Below, piece by piece: positions 9,573-17,547 of a stretch of DNA of 64,000 nucleotides. Made by a program: the position numbers and the translations under genes. Below the pieces are notes generated by a model, which saw nothing but the letters and a program-made list of their open reading frames with translations, did not search any database and was not told where the DNA came from. Source of the DNA: Defluviimonas salinarum (GTDB taxonomy: Bacteria > Pseudomonadota > Alphaproteobacteria > Rhodobacterales > Rhodobacteraceae). The first letter of the stretch is position 1; the number at the start of each line of letters is the position of its first letter. The DNA lies in contig NZ_JAPDOG010000003.1 in the NCBI RefSeq assembly GCF_026013545.1, positions 186,001-250,000 of the forward strand, written 5' to 3'.

Positions 9573-10135
9573 CACGCGCACCATCCGGCGCGCCGGCCGC
9601 CCGCATAGGGGCGGGCGTGGCCGTCCTCGATCATCCGCCGCTGGACCGGTTCGCCATCGACGATGAGCGCGACCAGCGCGCGGCCGTAGCGATCCTCGCC
9701 CTCGCGGACCAGTTCCACCGTTTCGGCCCGCCATATCGCCTGGCGCAGCGCCCATTTCGCGCGGATCGCGGCGGCGAGTTCGGAAGGGCAGGACGGCGAG
9801 AAGAGCTCGGGCGTGTCGTAGCCGGTGAGCCGCGCCGGCGTCTCTCCTCCGTCCGCGCACCACATCCGGACCGTATCGCCGTCGACGACGCGGTAGATGC
9901 GGCAGGCGCCGCCTGTCGAGGCGACCGGTCGCGTCACCGCGAGGGTCGCGTCGGCGACGCCCGGCAAGAGGATGAGCCCGACCGACGCGACCACGATCAC
10001 CGCATTCAGGTAGACGCGCGGATCGGCGAGCCGCCGGGACCGGCTCTTCCGGTGCGGCGGCACACCCGCGCTCCGCCTGAGCGGCCGTCGGTAGTCCCGG
10101 CTGAAGCGGATCAGGTTATTGCGCCGTTTCGCCAT
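9572..10135 (-). CDS. membrane-anchored thermonuclease-family (SNase-like) protein
   Basis: 187 residues. A very basic N-terminus (about residues 1-38) is followed by one hydrophobic helix (about 43-62, LNAVIVVASVGLILLPG), then a staphylococcal-nuclease fold with YRVVDGDTVRMW, ARLTGYDTPE and EDRYGRALVAL. The Arg, Glu and second Arg that form the active site of this family are all present. The anchor would place the nuclease in the periplasm. It starts 3 bases after the mccB stop and overlaps the ASCH gene, so it is co-transcribed with the leucine genes. Why a nuclease belongs there is unclear. Confidence 0.88.
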   Translation of the reverse strand: MAKRRNNLIRFSRDYRRPLRRSAGVPPHRKSRSRRLADPRVYLNAVIVVASVGLILLPGVADATLAVTRPVASTGGACRIYRVVDGDTVRMWCADGGETPARLTGYDTPELFSPSCPSELAAAIRAKWALRQAIWRAETVELVREGEDRYGRALVALIVDGEPVQRRMIEDGHARPYAGGRRAGWCA

Positions 10136-10138
10136 CGC

Positions 10139-11743
10139 TCACATCCGGAAGACGCCGAAGCGGGTCGGCTCGATCGGCGCGTTCAGCGCCGCCGAAAGGC
10201 TGAGGCCCAGCACCTCGCGGGTCTTTCTCGGGTCGATGATGCCGTCGTCCCAGAGCCGGGCCGAGGCGTAGAGCGGATGCGACTGTTCCTCGAACATCTC
10301 GATGGTGGGGCGCTTGAACTCGGCCTCTTCCTCGGGACTCCATGTGCCCCCTGCCCGCTCGATCCCGTCGCGCTTGACGGTGGCCAAGACGCCCGCCGCC
10401 TGTTCGCCGCCCATCACCGAGATGCGGGAATTGGGCCAGGTCCAGAGGAAACGGGGGCTGTAGGCGCGCCCCGCCATGCCGTAGTTGCCGGCGCCGAAGG
10501 AGCCGCCGACCAGCATGGTGATCTTTGGCACATTGGTGGTGGCCACCGCCGTCACCATCTTGGCGCCGTGCCGGGCGATGCCCTCGTTCTCGTATTTGCG
10601 GCCGACCATGAAGCCGGTGATGTTCTGGAGGAACACCAGCGGGATGCCGCGCTGGCTGCACAGTTCCACGAAATGCGCGCCCTTGATCGCGGATTCGGAG
10701 AAGAGCACGCCGTTGTTGGCAACGATGCCGACGGGGCAGCCCTCGACATGGGCGAAGCCGGTCACCAGCGTCTCGCCGAAGCGCGGCTTGAACTCGTCGA
10801 AGCGCGAGCCGTCGACCACGCGCGCGATCACCTCGCGGATGTCGTAGGGGGTGCGCAGGTCGGCGGGGACGAGGCCGAGGATCTCCTCGGGATCGTAGGC
10901 CGGGGCTTCGGGGCTCTGCCACTGCACGGTTGCGGGCTTTGCCCGGTTGAGGTTGCCGATGGCGCGGCGGGCGAGCGCCAGCGCATGGGCGTCGTCCTCC
11001 GCGAGGTAGTCGGCGACGCCGGAGAGTCGGGTGTGGACATCGCCGCCGCCGAGATCCTCAGCGCTGACCACCTCGCCGGTCGCGGCCTTCACGAGGGGCG
11101 GCCCGGCGAGGAAGATCGTCCCCTGCTCCTTCACGATGATCGAGACGTCCGACATGGCCGGGACGTAGGCGCCGCCGGCGGTGCAGGAGCCCATGACAAC
11201 CGCGATCTGGGGGATACCCTTGGAGGACATCCGGGCCTGGTTGTAGAAGATCCGGCCGAAATGGTCGCGGTCGGGGAAGACCTCGTCCTGGTTCGGAAGG
11301 TTGGCGCCGCCCGAATCCACGAGGTAGACGCAGGGCAGACGGTTCTCCTCGGCGATCTCCTGCGCGCGGAGGTGTTTCTTCACGGTCATCGGGTAGTAGG
11401 TGCCGCCCTTCACGGTGGCGTCGTTGGCCACCACCATGACCTCCTGGCCATGCACCCTGCCGATCCCGGCGATGACCCCGGCGGCGGGGGCGTCGCCATC
11501 GTACATGCCGTGGGCGGCGGTGGCACCGACTTCGAGGAAAGGCGAACCGGCATCGAGCAGGTTCGCCACCCGCTCGCGCGGCGGCATCTTGCCGCGAGCG
11601 ACGTGGCGGGCGAGAGACTTCTCGCCGCCGCCGGCGGCGGCACGCTGGGCGGCCTCGGCAATGGTCGCCAGCATCGCCTCATGCGCCGCCCGGTTGGCGC
11701 GGAAGGTGTCGGAGGTGGAGAGGACGGAGGAAGTCAGACGCAT
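10139..11743 (-). CDS. mccB: methylcrotonyl-CoA carboxylase, carboxyltransferase beta subunit
   Basis: 534 residues with the two crotonase-like halves of acyl-CoA carboxyltransferases. The N half has [15 protein letters not shown] and [16 protein letters not shown]; the C half has [38 protein letters not shown] and [16 protein letters not shown]. It forms the holoenzyme with the biotin subunit at 7121-9049 and transfers CO2 from biotin to 3-methylcrotonyl-CoA. It lies 45 bases downstream of ivd. Normal length and all glycine-rich CoA loops are intact. Confidence 0.95.
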   Translation of the reverse strand: MRLTSSVLSTSDTFRANRAAHEAMLATIAEAAQRAAAGGGEKSLARHVARGKMPPRERVANLLDAGSPFLEVGATAAHGMYDGDAPAAGVIAGIGRVHGQEVMVVANDATVKGGTYYPMTVKKHLRAQEIAEENRLPCVYLVDSGGANLPNQDEVFPDRDHFGRIFYNQARMSSKGIPQIAVVMGSCTAGGAYVPAMSDVSIIVKEQGTIFLAGPPLVKAATGEVVSAEDLGGGDVHTRLSGVADYLAEDDAHALALARRAIGNLNRAKPATVQWQSPEAPAYDPEEILGLVPADLRTPYDIREVIARVVDGSRFDEFKPRFGETLVTGFAHVEGCPVGIVANNGVLFSESAIKGAHFVELCSQRGIPLVFLQNITGFMVGRKYENEGIARHGAKMVTAVATTNVPKITMLVGGSFGAGNYGMAGRAYSPRFLWTWPNSRISVMGGEQAAGVLATVKRDGIERAGGTWSPEEEAEFKRPTIEMFEEQSHPLYASARLWDDGIIDPRKTREVLGLSLSAALNAPIEPTRFGVFRM

Positions 11744-11788
11744 CGGTCAGGCCTCGAAAGTAGGTTGCAGGGCGCAGCGGGGCTTGGC

Positions 11789-12952
11789 TCAGGCCATCGC
11801 CCCCATCAGCTCGCGGCCGATCAGCATTCGGCGGATTTCGGATGTTCCGGCGCCGATCTCCATCAGCTTCGCATCGCGGAAGATGCGGGCGACGGGAGTC
11901 TCGTTCATGAAGCCCATGCCGCCCATCGCCTGCACCGCCTGGTGGGCGACGACCATCGCCTCCTCGGAGGCGTAGAGCACGCAGGCCGCCGCGTCCTGGC
12001 GGGTGACCTCGCCGCGGTCGCAGGCCTTGGCGACCTCGTAGATATAGGCGCGGGCCGAGTTCATCTTGGTGTACATGTCGGCGATCTTGCCCTGCATGAG
12101 CTGGAAGTTCCCGATCGGCTGGCCGAACTGCTTGCGCTGCGCGAGGTAGGGCATGACCTCGTCTAGGCAGGCCGCCATGATGCCGGTGCCGATGGCCGAG
12201 AGCACGACGCGCTCGTAGTCGAGCCCGGACATGAGGACGCGGACGCCCCTGCCCTCCTCGCCGAGGATGTTCTCGAACGGCACCTCGACATCGTCGAAGA
12301 TCAGTTCGGCGGTGTTGGAGCCGCGCATGCCGAGCTTGTCGAAGTGCTTCGAGGTCGAGAAACCCTTCATTTCCTTCTCGATCAGGAAGGCGGTGATGCC
12401 CTTCGATCCGGCCTCTGGGTCGGTCTTGGCATAGACGACGAGGGTATCGGCGTCCGGCCCGTTGGTGATCCAGAACTTGGTGCCGTTCAGCACGTAGCGG
12501 TCGTTCTTCTTCTCGGCTCGGAGCTTCATCGAGACGACGTCGGACCCTGCCCCGGCCTCGGACATCGCGAGCGCGCCGACATGCTCGCCGGAGATCAGGC
12601 GCGGCAGGTACCTGCGCTTCTGCTCGTCGGTGCCGTTGAGCTTGATCTGGTTGACGCAGAGGTTGGAATGCGCGCCGTAGGAGAGGCTTACCGAGGCCGA
12701 GGCGCGCGCGATCTCCTCGACCGCGACGCAGTGGGCGAGATAGCCCATCCCCGCACCGCCGTATTCCTCCGGCACCGTGATGCCGAGAAGGCCAAGCTCA
12801 CCCATCTCTTTCCAGAGTTCGGCGGGAAACTCGTTCGACCGATCGATCTCCGCGGCCATCGGCTTGACGCGCTCCTGCGCCCAGCGGTGGACCATGTCGC
12901 GGAGCGCCTCGATCTCCTCGCCAAGGTGGAACTTCATGGATGCGGTGAACAT
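11789..12952 (-). CDS. ivd: isovaleryl-CoA dehydrogenase
   Basis: Acyl-CoA dehydrogenase of 387 residues oxidising isovaleryl-CoA to 3-methylcrotonyl-CoA with transfer of electrons to ETF. Visible are the FAD-binding segments [16 protein letters not shown] and [15 protein letters not shown], and the C-terminal [11 protein letters not shown] and [11 protein letters not shown]. The catalytic base is E247 in SGLDYERVV, the position used by isovaleryl-CoA dehydrogenases rather than the C-terminal Glu of medium-chain enzymes. The start at 12952 has GGAGGC upstream. It is the first gene of the liu operon, with a palindromic operator 18 bases upstream. Confidence 0.95.
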   Translation of the reverse strand: MFTASMKFHLGEEIEALRDMVHRWAQERVKPMAAEIDRSNEFPAELWKEMGELGLLGITVPEEYGGAGMGYLAHCVAVEEIARASASVSLSYGAHSNLCVNQIKLNGTDEQKRRYLPRLISGEHVGALAMSEAGAGSDVVSMKLRAEKKNDRYVLNGTKFWITNGPDADTLVVYAKTDPEAGSKGITAFLIEKEMKGFSTSKHFDKLGMRGSNTAELIFDDVEVPFENILGEEGRGVRVLMSGLDYERVVLSAIGTGIMAACLDEVMPYLAQRKQFGQPIGNFQLMQGKIADMYTKMNSARAYIYEVAKACDRGEVTRQDAAACVLYASEEAMVVAHQAVQAMGGMGFMNETPVARIFRDAKLMEIGAGTSEIRRMLIGRELMGAMA

Positions 12953-12969
12953 CGGCGCCTCCGTGTAAA

Positions 12970-12983
12970 TGAACGTGCGTTCA
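12970..12983. promoter_or_regulatory. TetR-type palindromic operator upstream of ivd
   Basis: A perfect palindrome TGAACGTGCGTTCA (arms TGAACG/CGTTCA, 2-base centre), extended imperfectly by A/T pairs on both sides, lies 18 bases before the ivd start codon. In that position a bound repressor would block transcription or initiation of the whole leucine operon. Sites of this shape are typical for TetR-family regulators of acyl-CoA metabolism. No TetR gene is in the window, so the regulator would be encoded elsewhere. Confidence 0.6.
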
Positions 12984-13240
12984 ATTCATAGATCGAAAGG
13001 GTGAGTCGGGTCAATGGGGTGCTGCGGCAAGGGACGCGCAGCGGCGTTGGGAATCGGCTCCGCTCTGCATCCAGGGGAAAAGACCTCGATGGATCGCCGA
13101 ACATCTGCGGTCGGCATGACAGGAATGTTCGATCGGAGCGAAGGCCGAAGACGGTGCGACCCGCCGGATCCCCCCGGTCATTGGTCCACATGGAACTTCA
13201 TGGCATTCTGTATCCCTACGGATCAATATCGGGGGATCGA

Positions 13241-13945
13241 ATGCGACAGACACTCTTCGGCCTTCTATGCCTTGGCCTCTGCGGTCAGGCGACCGCCGAG
13301 ACCCTCCCCCTCCCGGAAAGCCTGATCGCCCTGAACAGCGACAACGGTCAGGCGTTGCTGATCGAGGCAGAGGCCCGGGCCGATTACTTCGACCTTGCCA
13401 TCCATTTCACCAACCAGGTGCATCCGGCCTTCTGCGGTCCGGCTTCAATCGCGATGGTCCTCAATGCTCTCGACGTCCCGCGTCCGGCGTCTGACATGAC
13501 CCTCGGACTCGGTATGTTCGATCAGGAGAATGTCTTCACGCCTGCCACGGAGGCCGTGAAGCCCCGGGCCCGGATCGAGAGGGCCGGCCTCACGCTCGAC
13601 GAGCTCGGCAGGATGTTCGAAGCCCATTCCGTGGCGGCGAGCGTGCATCATGCCGCCGACTCCTCGCTCGAGGAGTTCAGGCGCGCCGCGATCGACAGCA
13701 TCGGGGACGCGGAGAGCTTCGTTCTGGTCAACTATCTCCGCTCCAGTCTCGGACAGGAACGCGGCGGTCACATCTCGCCGCTCGGCGCCTATGATGCGGA
13801 GACCGACAGATTCCTCATACTCGACGTGACCCGCTACAAGTACCCGCCTGTCTGGGTCGATGCTGCGGCGTTGTTCGATGCGATGAACACGCCGGATTCC
13901 GACAACGACGATCGCTCGCGAGGATACCTGCTCGTCGTTCGATGA
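13241..13945 (+). CDS. secreted phytochelatin-synthase-like cysteine protease
   Basis: 234 residues with a Sec signal peptide (MRQTLFGLLCLGLCGQATA, cleavage near residue 19). The papain-like phytochelatin synthase core follows. The catalytic triad is visible as C65 (AFCGPAS), H177 (GGHISPLGAYD) and D195 (LILDVTRYKYPPVW). The His-Asp spacing of 18 equals that of the plant enzyme. Like other bacterial homologues it lacks the Cys-rich C-terminal domain, so it more likely deglycinates glutathione or gamma-Glu-Cys conjugates than polymerises them. The start at 13241 is preceded by GGGGGA. It is monocistronic and divergent from ivd. Confidence 0.87.
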   Translation: MRQTLFGLLCLGLCGQATAETLPLPESLIALNSDNGQALLIEAEARADYFDLAIHFTNQVHPAFCGPASIAMVLNALDVPRPASDMTLGLGMFDQENVFTPATEAVKPRARIERAGLTLDELGRMFEAHSVAASVHHAADSSLEEFRRAAIDSIGDAESFVLVNYLRSSLGQERGGHISPLGAYDAETDRFLILDVTRYKYPPVWVDAAALFDAMNTPDSDNDDRSRGYLLVVR

Positions 13946-14079
13946 CCCGGTCTGCCATGGACGCGCCGATGCGATGCCCCGAGCAGCGGACGGCTTTGCG
14001 CATTTGCGCCGTCCCGTGACGCGGAAGCGTCCGCTTCAGGATGAAGTGACCGCCGAACCGTAACCGCGCGATGGCAGGG

Positions 14080-15306
14080 TCAGTCCGCCGCCGGAACAGC
14101 TTCGACCGGCCCCGCCTCGCCCTGGTGGACTGCCAGGACTTCGGCCCGGATGATCCGCGCGATGAGGGCTGCGTCGTCGGTGGAGAAGGTCAGGGGCAGG
14201 CGCATGTCGATGAGGCCCGCGAGGATGCGGTCGGTGTTCGGCAGCGACTGGGCCTCTGCGTAGCGCCAGCTGTCGTGGCGCGAGGTAAACCCTGTCGGCT
14301 CGGCATGGCCGAACCATTTCAGCTCGACCCCGCGGGCGGCGGCGCGGGCGATCAGGGCGCGGACCCTGTCGCCGGACCAGCCCGGCAGCAGGAACTGGAA
14401 CGAGGAGGCCACGTAATGCTCCTCGGCGGGGCGCGGGATGAGCCGGAGGCCGGGCGTATCGGCCAGCCCCGCCTCCAGCACCTGGTAGAGCGCGTTCCAG
14501 CGGGCGCATTGGGCCGGCAGGTCGGCGAGCTGCGGCCTGAGAATCGCCGCGCGCAGGTTGTCCATCCGGCCCGAGACATTGGGGGTGACGTATTTCACCT
14601 TTTCGAAGGCCTCGGGTCCGGGCGCGGCGCGGTGACGGGTGTAGAGCATGTAGCTGCCCGAGAGGATGGTCGCGCGGGCCATCAGGTCGGGATCGTCCGA
14701 GACGAGGAGCCCGCCCTCGCCCGAGTTCATGTGCTTGTAGGTCTGGGTCGAGTAGCAGCCGGCGATCCCGTGCCGGCCCGAGGGCGTCTGCCGCCAGGCC
14801 GCCCCCATCGTGTGGGCGCAATCCTCGATCACCGGGACGCCGGCCGCGTCGCAAAGCGCCATCAGCCGGTCCATGTCGCAGATATGGCCGCGCATGTGGC
14901 TGAGGACGAGCGCCTTAGCACCCGGCAGCTTGGCCGCGAGATCATCGATGTCGATTGTCAGGTTCTCGGTCGTCTCGACGAAGGCCGGCGCCGAGCCGAC
15001 GGCGGCGATGGCGCCCGGCACCGGCGCCAGCGTGAAGGCGTTGGTCAGGACCCGGTCGCCCGGCCCGACGCCGATCGCCCGCAGCGCGCAGCCGATCGCA
15101 TAGCCGCCCGAGGCTACCGCGAGGCAGTATTTCGCGCCGGTGAAGGCCGCGAATTCCTCCTCGAGGAGCGCGGTTTCGGCGATCTCGTCGGGCGCGGTGT
15201 TGTAGCGGTGCAGCCGCCCGTGGCGCAGGACCTTCAGCGCCGCCTCGATCCCTGCCTCGGGGATCGGCTCCTGTTGGGTGAAGCTTCCGGTAAAACGCTC
15301 GCTCAT
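14080..15306 (-). CDS. DegT/DnrJ/EryC1/StrS family aminotransferase
   Basis: 408-residue PLP enzyme of the sugar aminotransferase family (fold type I). Visible are the N-terminal glycine-poor VASGGYAIGCALRA cofactor segment, D162 in VIEDCAHTMGA (pyridine nitrogen contact) and the Schiff-base K191 in STQTYKHMNSGEGG. Family members aminate keto-sugars or related ketones for surface polysaccharides or antibiotics. No nucleotide-sugar or glycosyltransferase genes are adjacent, so the substrate cannot be read from context. It appears to be a single-gene unit, followed at 13946-14079 by a gap in which I see nothing clear. Confidence 0.88.
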   Translation of the reverse strand: MSERFTGSFTQQEPIPEAGIEAALKVLRHGRLHRYNTAPDEIAETALLEEEFAAFTGAKYCLAVASGGYAIGCALRAIGVGPGDRVLTNAFTLAPVPGAIAAVGSAPAFVETTENLTIDIDDLAAKLPGAKALVLSHMRGHICDMDRLMALCDAAGVPVIEDCAHTMGAAWRQTPSGRHGIAGCYSTQTYKHMNSGEGGLLVSDDPDLMARATILSGSYMLYTRHRAAPGPEAFEKVKYVTPNVSGRMDNLRAAILRPQLADLPAQCARWNALYQVLEAGLADTPGLRLIPRPAEEHYVASSFQFLLPGWSGDRVRALIARAAARGVELKWFGHAEPTGFTSRHDSWRYAEAQSLPNTDRILAGLIDMRLPLTFSTDDAALIARIIRAEVLAVHQGEAGPVEAVPAAD

Positions 15307-15425
15307 CGCATCCTCGTCGGCGGGGCCATGCGAGGGTTGTCCTTCGCCCGGCGCGCGGCGTCAATCCGGCGGGCGGGGTTTCGGTTTCGCGAAATCGGCG
15401 GTTCGGGCGCGCGAAACCGCCGGTC

Positions 15426-16088
15426 TCAGCCGATCAGCGCTTGGACGATCCCGGGAAGCGCATAGAAATCGTCGACGAGCGCCTCGGGGGCGAGCGCCTC
15501 GACTCCGCGTCCGGCCGGACCGAAGGTCACAAGCGCGACCGGCACGCCGGCGGCCGTACCGGTGCGCCGGTCGGTTTCGGTGTCGCCGATCAGGAGCGAG
15601 CGGCCGACCTCGCCGCCGGCGCGGTCGACCGAGAGGAAATAGGGCGCCGGGTCGGGCTTGCGAACCGGCAGCGTGTCGGCACCGACGAGCGAGCCGAAGA
15701 GCCCGCGGACCCCAAGTCGCGTCACCAGGAGCTCGGCCAGCCGCTCTGGCTTGTTGGTGCAGATGCCGGTCGCGTAACCGGCGGACCGCAGCGCCTCGAC
15801 CGCCTCGGCGGCGCCGGGATAGAGCCGGGTTTCGCGGTCGATCCCCTCCTCGTAGGCGGCGAGAAGCCTGGGGTATTCCAGATCGACCTCGGCCTCGCCG
15901 CCGGTGCCGAGCCGCGTAAAGCCGAGCCTGAGCATCGCTCGGCCGCCGTGGAACGCCGTCAGCGCATCGGCGGCCGGATCGAGAAGATCGCCCACGCCGA
16001 GCCCGCGAAAACAGGCATTCGCGGCGGCGATCAAATCGGCGGATGTGTCCGCGAGCGTCCCGTCAAGATCGAAGATGACCGTGCGCAT
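15426..16088 (-). CDS. gph: phosphoglycolate phosphatase, HAD superfamily
   Basis: 220 residues with all HAD motifs: I, FDLDGTLADTS with nucleophile D7 and acid D9; II, CTNKP; III, the Lys in VRKPDP; IV, LIGDTETDRRTG. A helical cap of the Gph/PGP type lies between motifs I and II. It removes phosphate from 2-phosphoglycolate, a product of DNA repair or Rubisco oxygenation; related sugar-phosphate phosphatases cannot be excluded. It is divergent from glmU, with a 110-base intergenic region between them. Confidence 0.85.
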   Translation of the reverse strand: MRTVIFDLDGTLADTSADLIAAANACFRGLGVGDLLDPAADALTAFHGGRAMLRLGFTRLGTGGEAEVDLEYPRLLAAYEEGIDRETRLYPGAAEAVEALRSAGYATGICTNKPERLAELLVTRLGVRGLFGSLVGADTLPVRKPDPAPYFLSVDRAGGEVGRSLLIGDTETDRRTGTAAGVPVALVTFGPAGRGVEALAPEALVDDFYALPGIVQALIG

Positions 16089-16198
16089 GGCTGCATTCCG
16101 CCTCTGTAACGCGCAGAAAGGAGTTGTGATCCCCAGCCCCCCTTGCGACCCTCGGGGCCTTGGTTAAAACGGACGGCACCCGAAGGAAAGCACCATTC

Positions 16199-17545
16199 AT
16201 GGCCACAGCTCTCATCATTCTCGCCGCCGGACAGGGCACAAGGATGAATTCCGACCTGCCGAAGGTCCTGCACCGGCTCGCCGGCGCGCCGGTCCTCGTC
16301 CACGCGATGACCGTCGGCGCGAGCCTTGAGCCCGAGCGCACCGTGATCGTCGCCGGCCACGAGGCCGAAGCGGTGACCAGGGCAGCCAAGGCCCATGACG
16401 AGACTGCAGAGGTCGTGATCCAGGCCGAGCAGCTCGGCACCGGCCACGCCGTGGCCCAAGCCCTGCCGGCGCTCAAGGGGTTCACCGGCAAGGTCATCGT
16501 GCTTTACGGCGACACGCCGCTGATCCGGCCGGAGACGCTCGACGCGCTCGCCAAGAGCCCGGCCGGCATCACCGTGCTCGGTTTCACCGCGTCGGACCCG
16601 CGCCGCTACGGGCGGCTGATCGTGGCCGGCGACCGGCTTGAACGGATCGTCGAGTACAAGGGCGCGACCGAGGCCGAGCGCGCGGTGCGGCTCTGCAACA
16701 GCGGCGTCGTGGCCGTCGAGTCCGCGCTTCTGAACGAGCTCGTCGCGGGCCTCACGAACGACAACGCGGCCGGTGAATACTATCTGACCGACATCGTCGC
16801 CGCTGCCCGCAAACGCGGCATCACCGCCGACATCGTGATCTGCGACGAGGCCGAGACGCTCGGCGTCGACACCCGCGCCCAGCTCGCACAGGCCGAGGCC
16901 GCCTTCCAGGCCCGCGCCCGCGCCGAGGCGCAGGAGAACGGGGTGACGCTGACCGCGCCCGAGACCGTGTTCTTCGCCTTCGATACTGTCGTCGGCCGCG
17001 ACACGGTGATCAGCCCCAACGTCGTCTTCGGCCCCGGCGTCACCGTGGAATCGGGCGCCGAGATCCTGCCCTTCTGCCATCTCGAAGGCTGCCATATCTC
17101 GCGCGGCGCCCGCGTCGGTCCCTTCGCGCGGCTGCGGCCCGGCGCCGAGCTCGCCGAGGATGTCCATGTCGGCAACTTCGTCGAGATCAAGAACGCGATC
17201 CTCGACGAGGGCGTGAAGGTCGGCCATCTCACGTATCTCGGCGACGCCCATGTCGGCGAGCACACGAACATCGGCGCGGGCACCGTGACCTGCAATTACG
17301 ACGGCGTCTCGAAACACCGGACCGAGATCGGCGCGCATGCCTTCATCGGCTCCGACACGATGCTGGTCGCGCCGGTCAAGGTCGGCGCAGGGGCGCTGAC
17401 CGCGACGGGTTCGGTCATCACCGAGGACGTTCCCGACGACGCGCTGGCCGTGGCACGCAGCCGGCAGGTCACGAAATCCGGCCTCGCCCGCAAATTATTT
17501 GATAAAATGAAAGCCGCGAAGGCGAAGCGGCAGAAAGAGATTTAG
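16199..17545 (+). CDS. glmU: bifunctional UDP-GlcNAc pyrophosphorylase / GlcN-1-P acetyltransferase
   Basis: 448-residue enzyme making UDP-N-acetylglucosamine from glucosamine-1-P for peptidoglycan and lipid A. The N-terminal nucleotidyltransferase domain starts with ILAAGQGTRMNSDLPKVLHRLAG. The C-terminal half is a left-handed beta-helix of hexapeptide repeats (VGNFVEIKNAIL, GHLTYLGDAHVGEHTNIGAGT) with the acetyltransferase site YDGVSKHRT. The ATG at 16199 has AAGGAAAG upstream and begins the conserved domain; a TTG 13 codons earlier is not used. glmS follows 2 bases after the stop, so the two amino-sugar genes form an operon. Confidence 0.96.
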   Translation: MATALIILAAGQGTRMNSDLPKVLHRLAGAPVLVHAMTVGASLEPERTVIVAGHEAEAVTRAAKAHDETAEVVIQAEQLGTGHAVAQALPALKGFTGKVIVLYGDTPLIRPETLDALAKSPAGITVLGFTASDPRRYGRLIVAGDRLERIVEYKGATEAERAVRLCNSGVVAVESALLNELVAGLTNDNAAGEYYLTDIVAAARKRGITADIVICDEAETLGVDTRAQLAQAEAAFQARARAEAQENGVTLTAPETVFFAFDTVVGRDTVISPNVVFGPGVTVESGAEILPFCHLEGCHISRGARVGPFARLRPGAELAEDVHVGNFVEIKNAILDEGVKVGHLTYLGDAHVGEHTNIGAGTVTCNYDGVSKHRTEIGAHAFIGSDTMLVAPVKVGAGALTATGSVITEDVPDDALAVARSRQVTKSGLARKLFDKMKAAKAKRQKEI

Positions 17546-17547
17546 TA

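Noticed and set aside
9617-12166. Very long open frame antisense to mccB, the nuclease and ivd
   Set aside because: It spans three well-supported genes on the other strand, has no ribosome site or conserved motif, and is a GC-content artefact.
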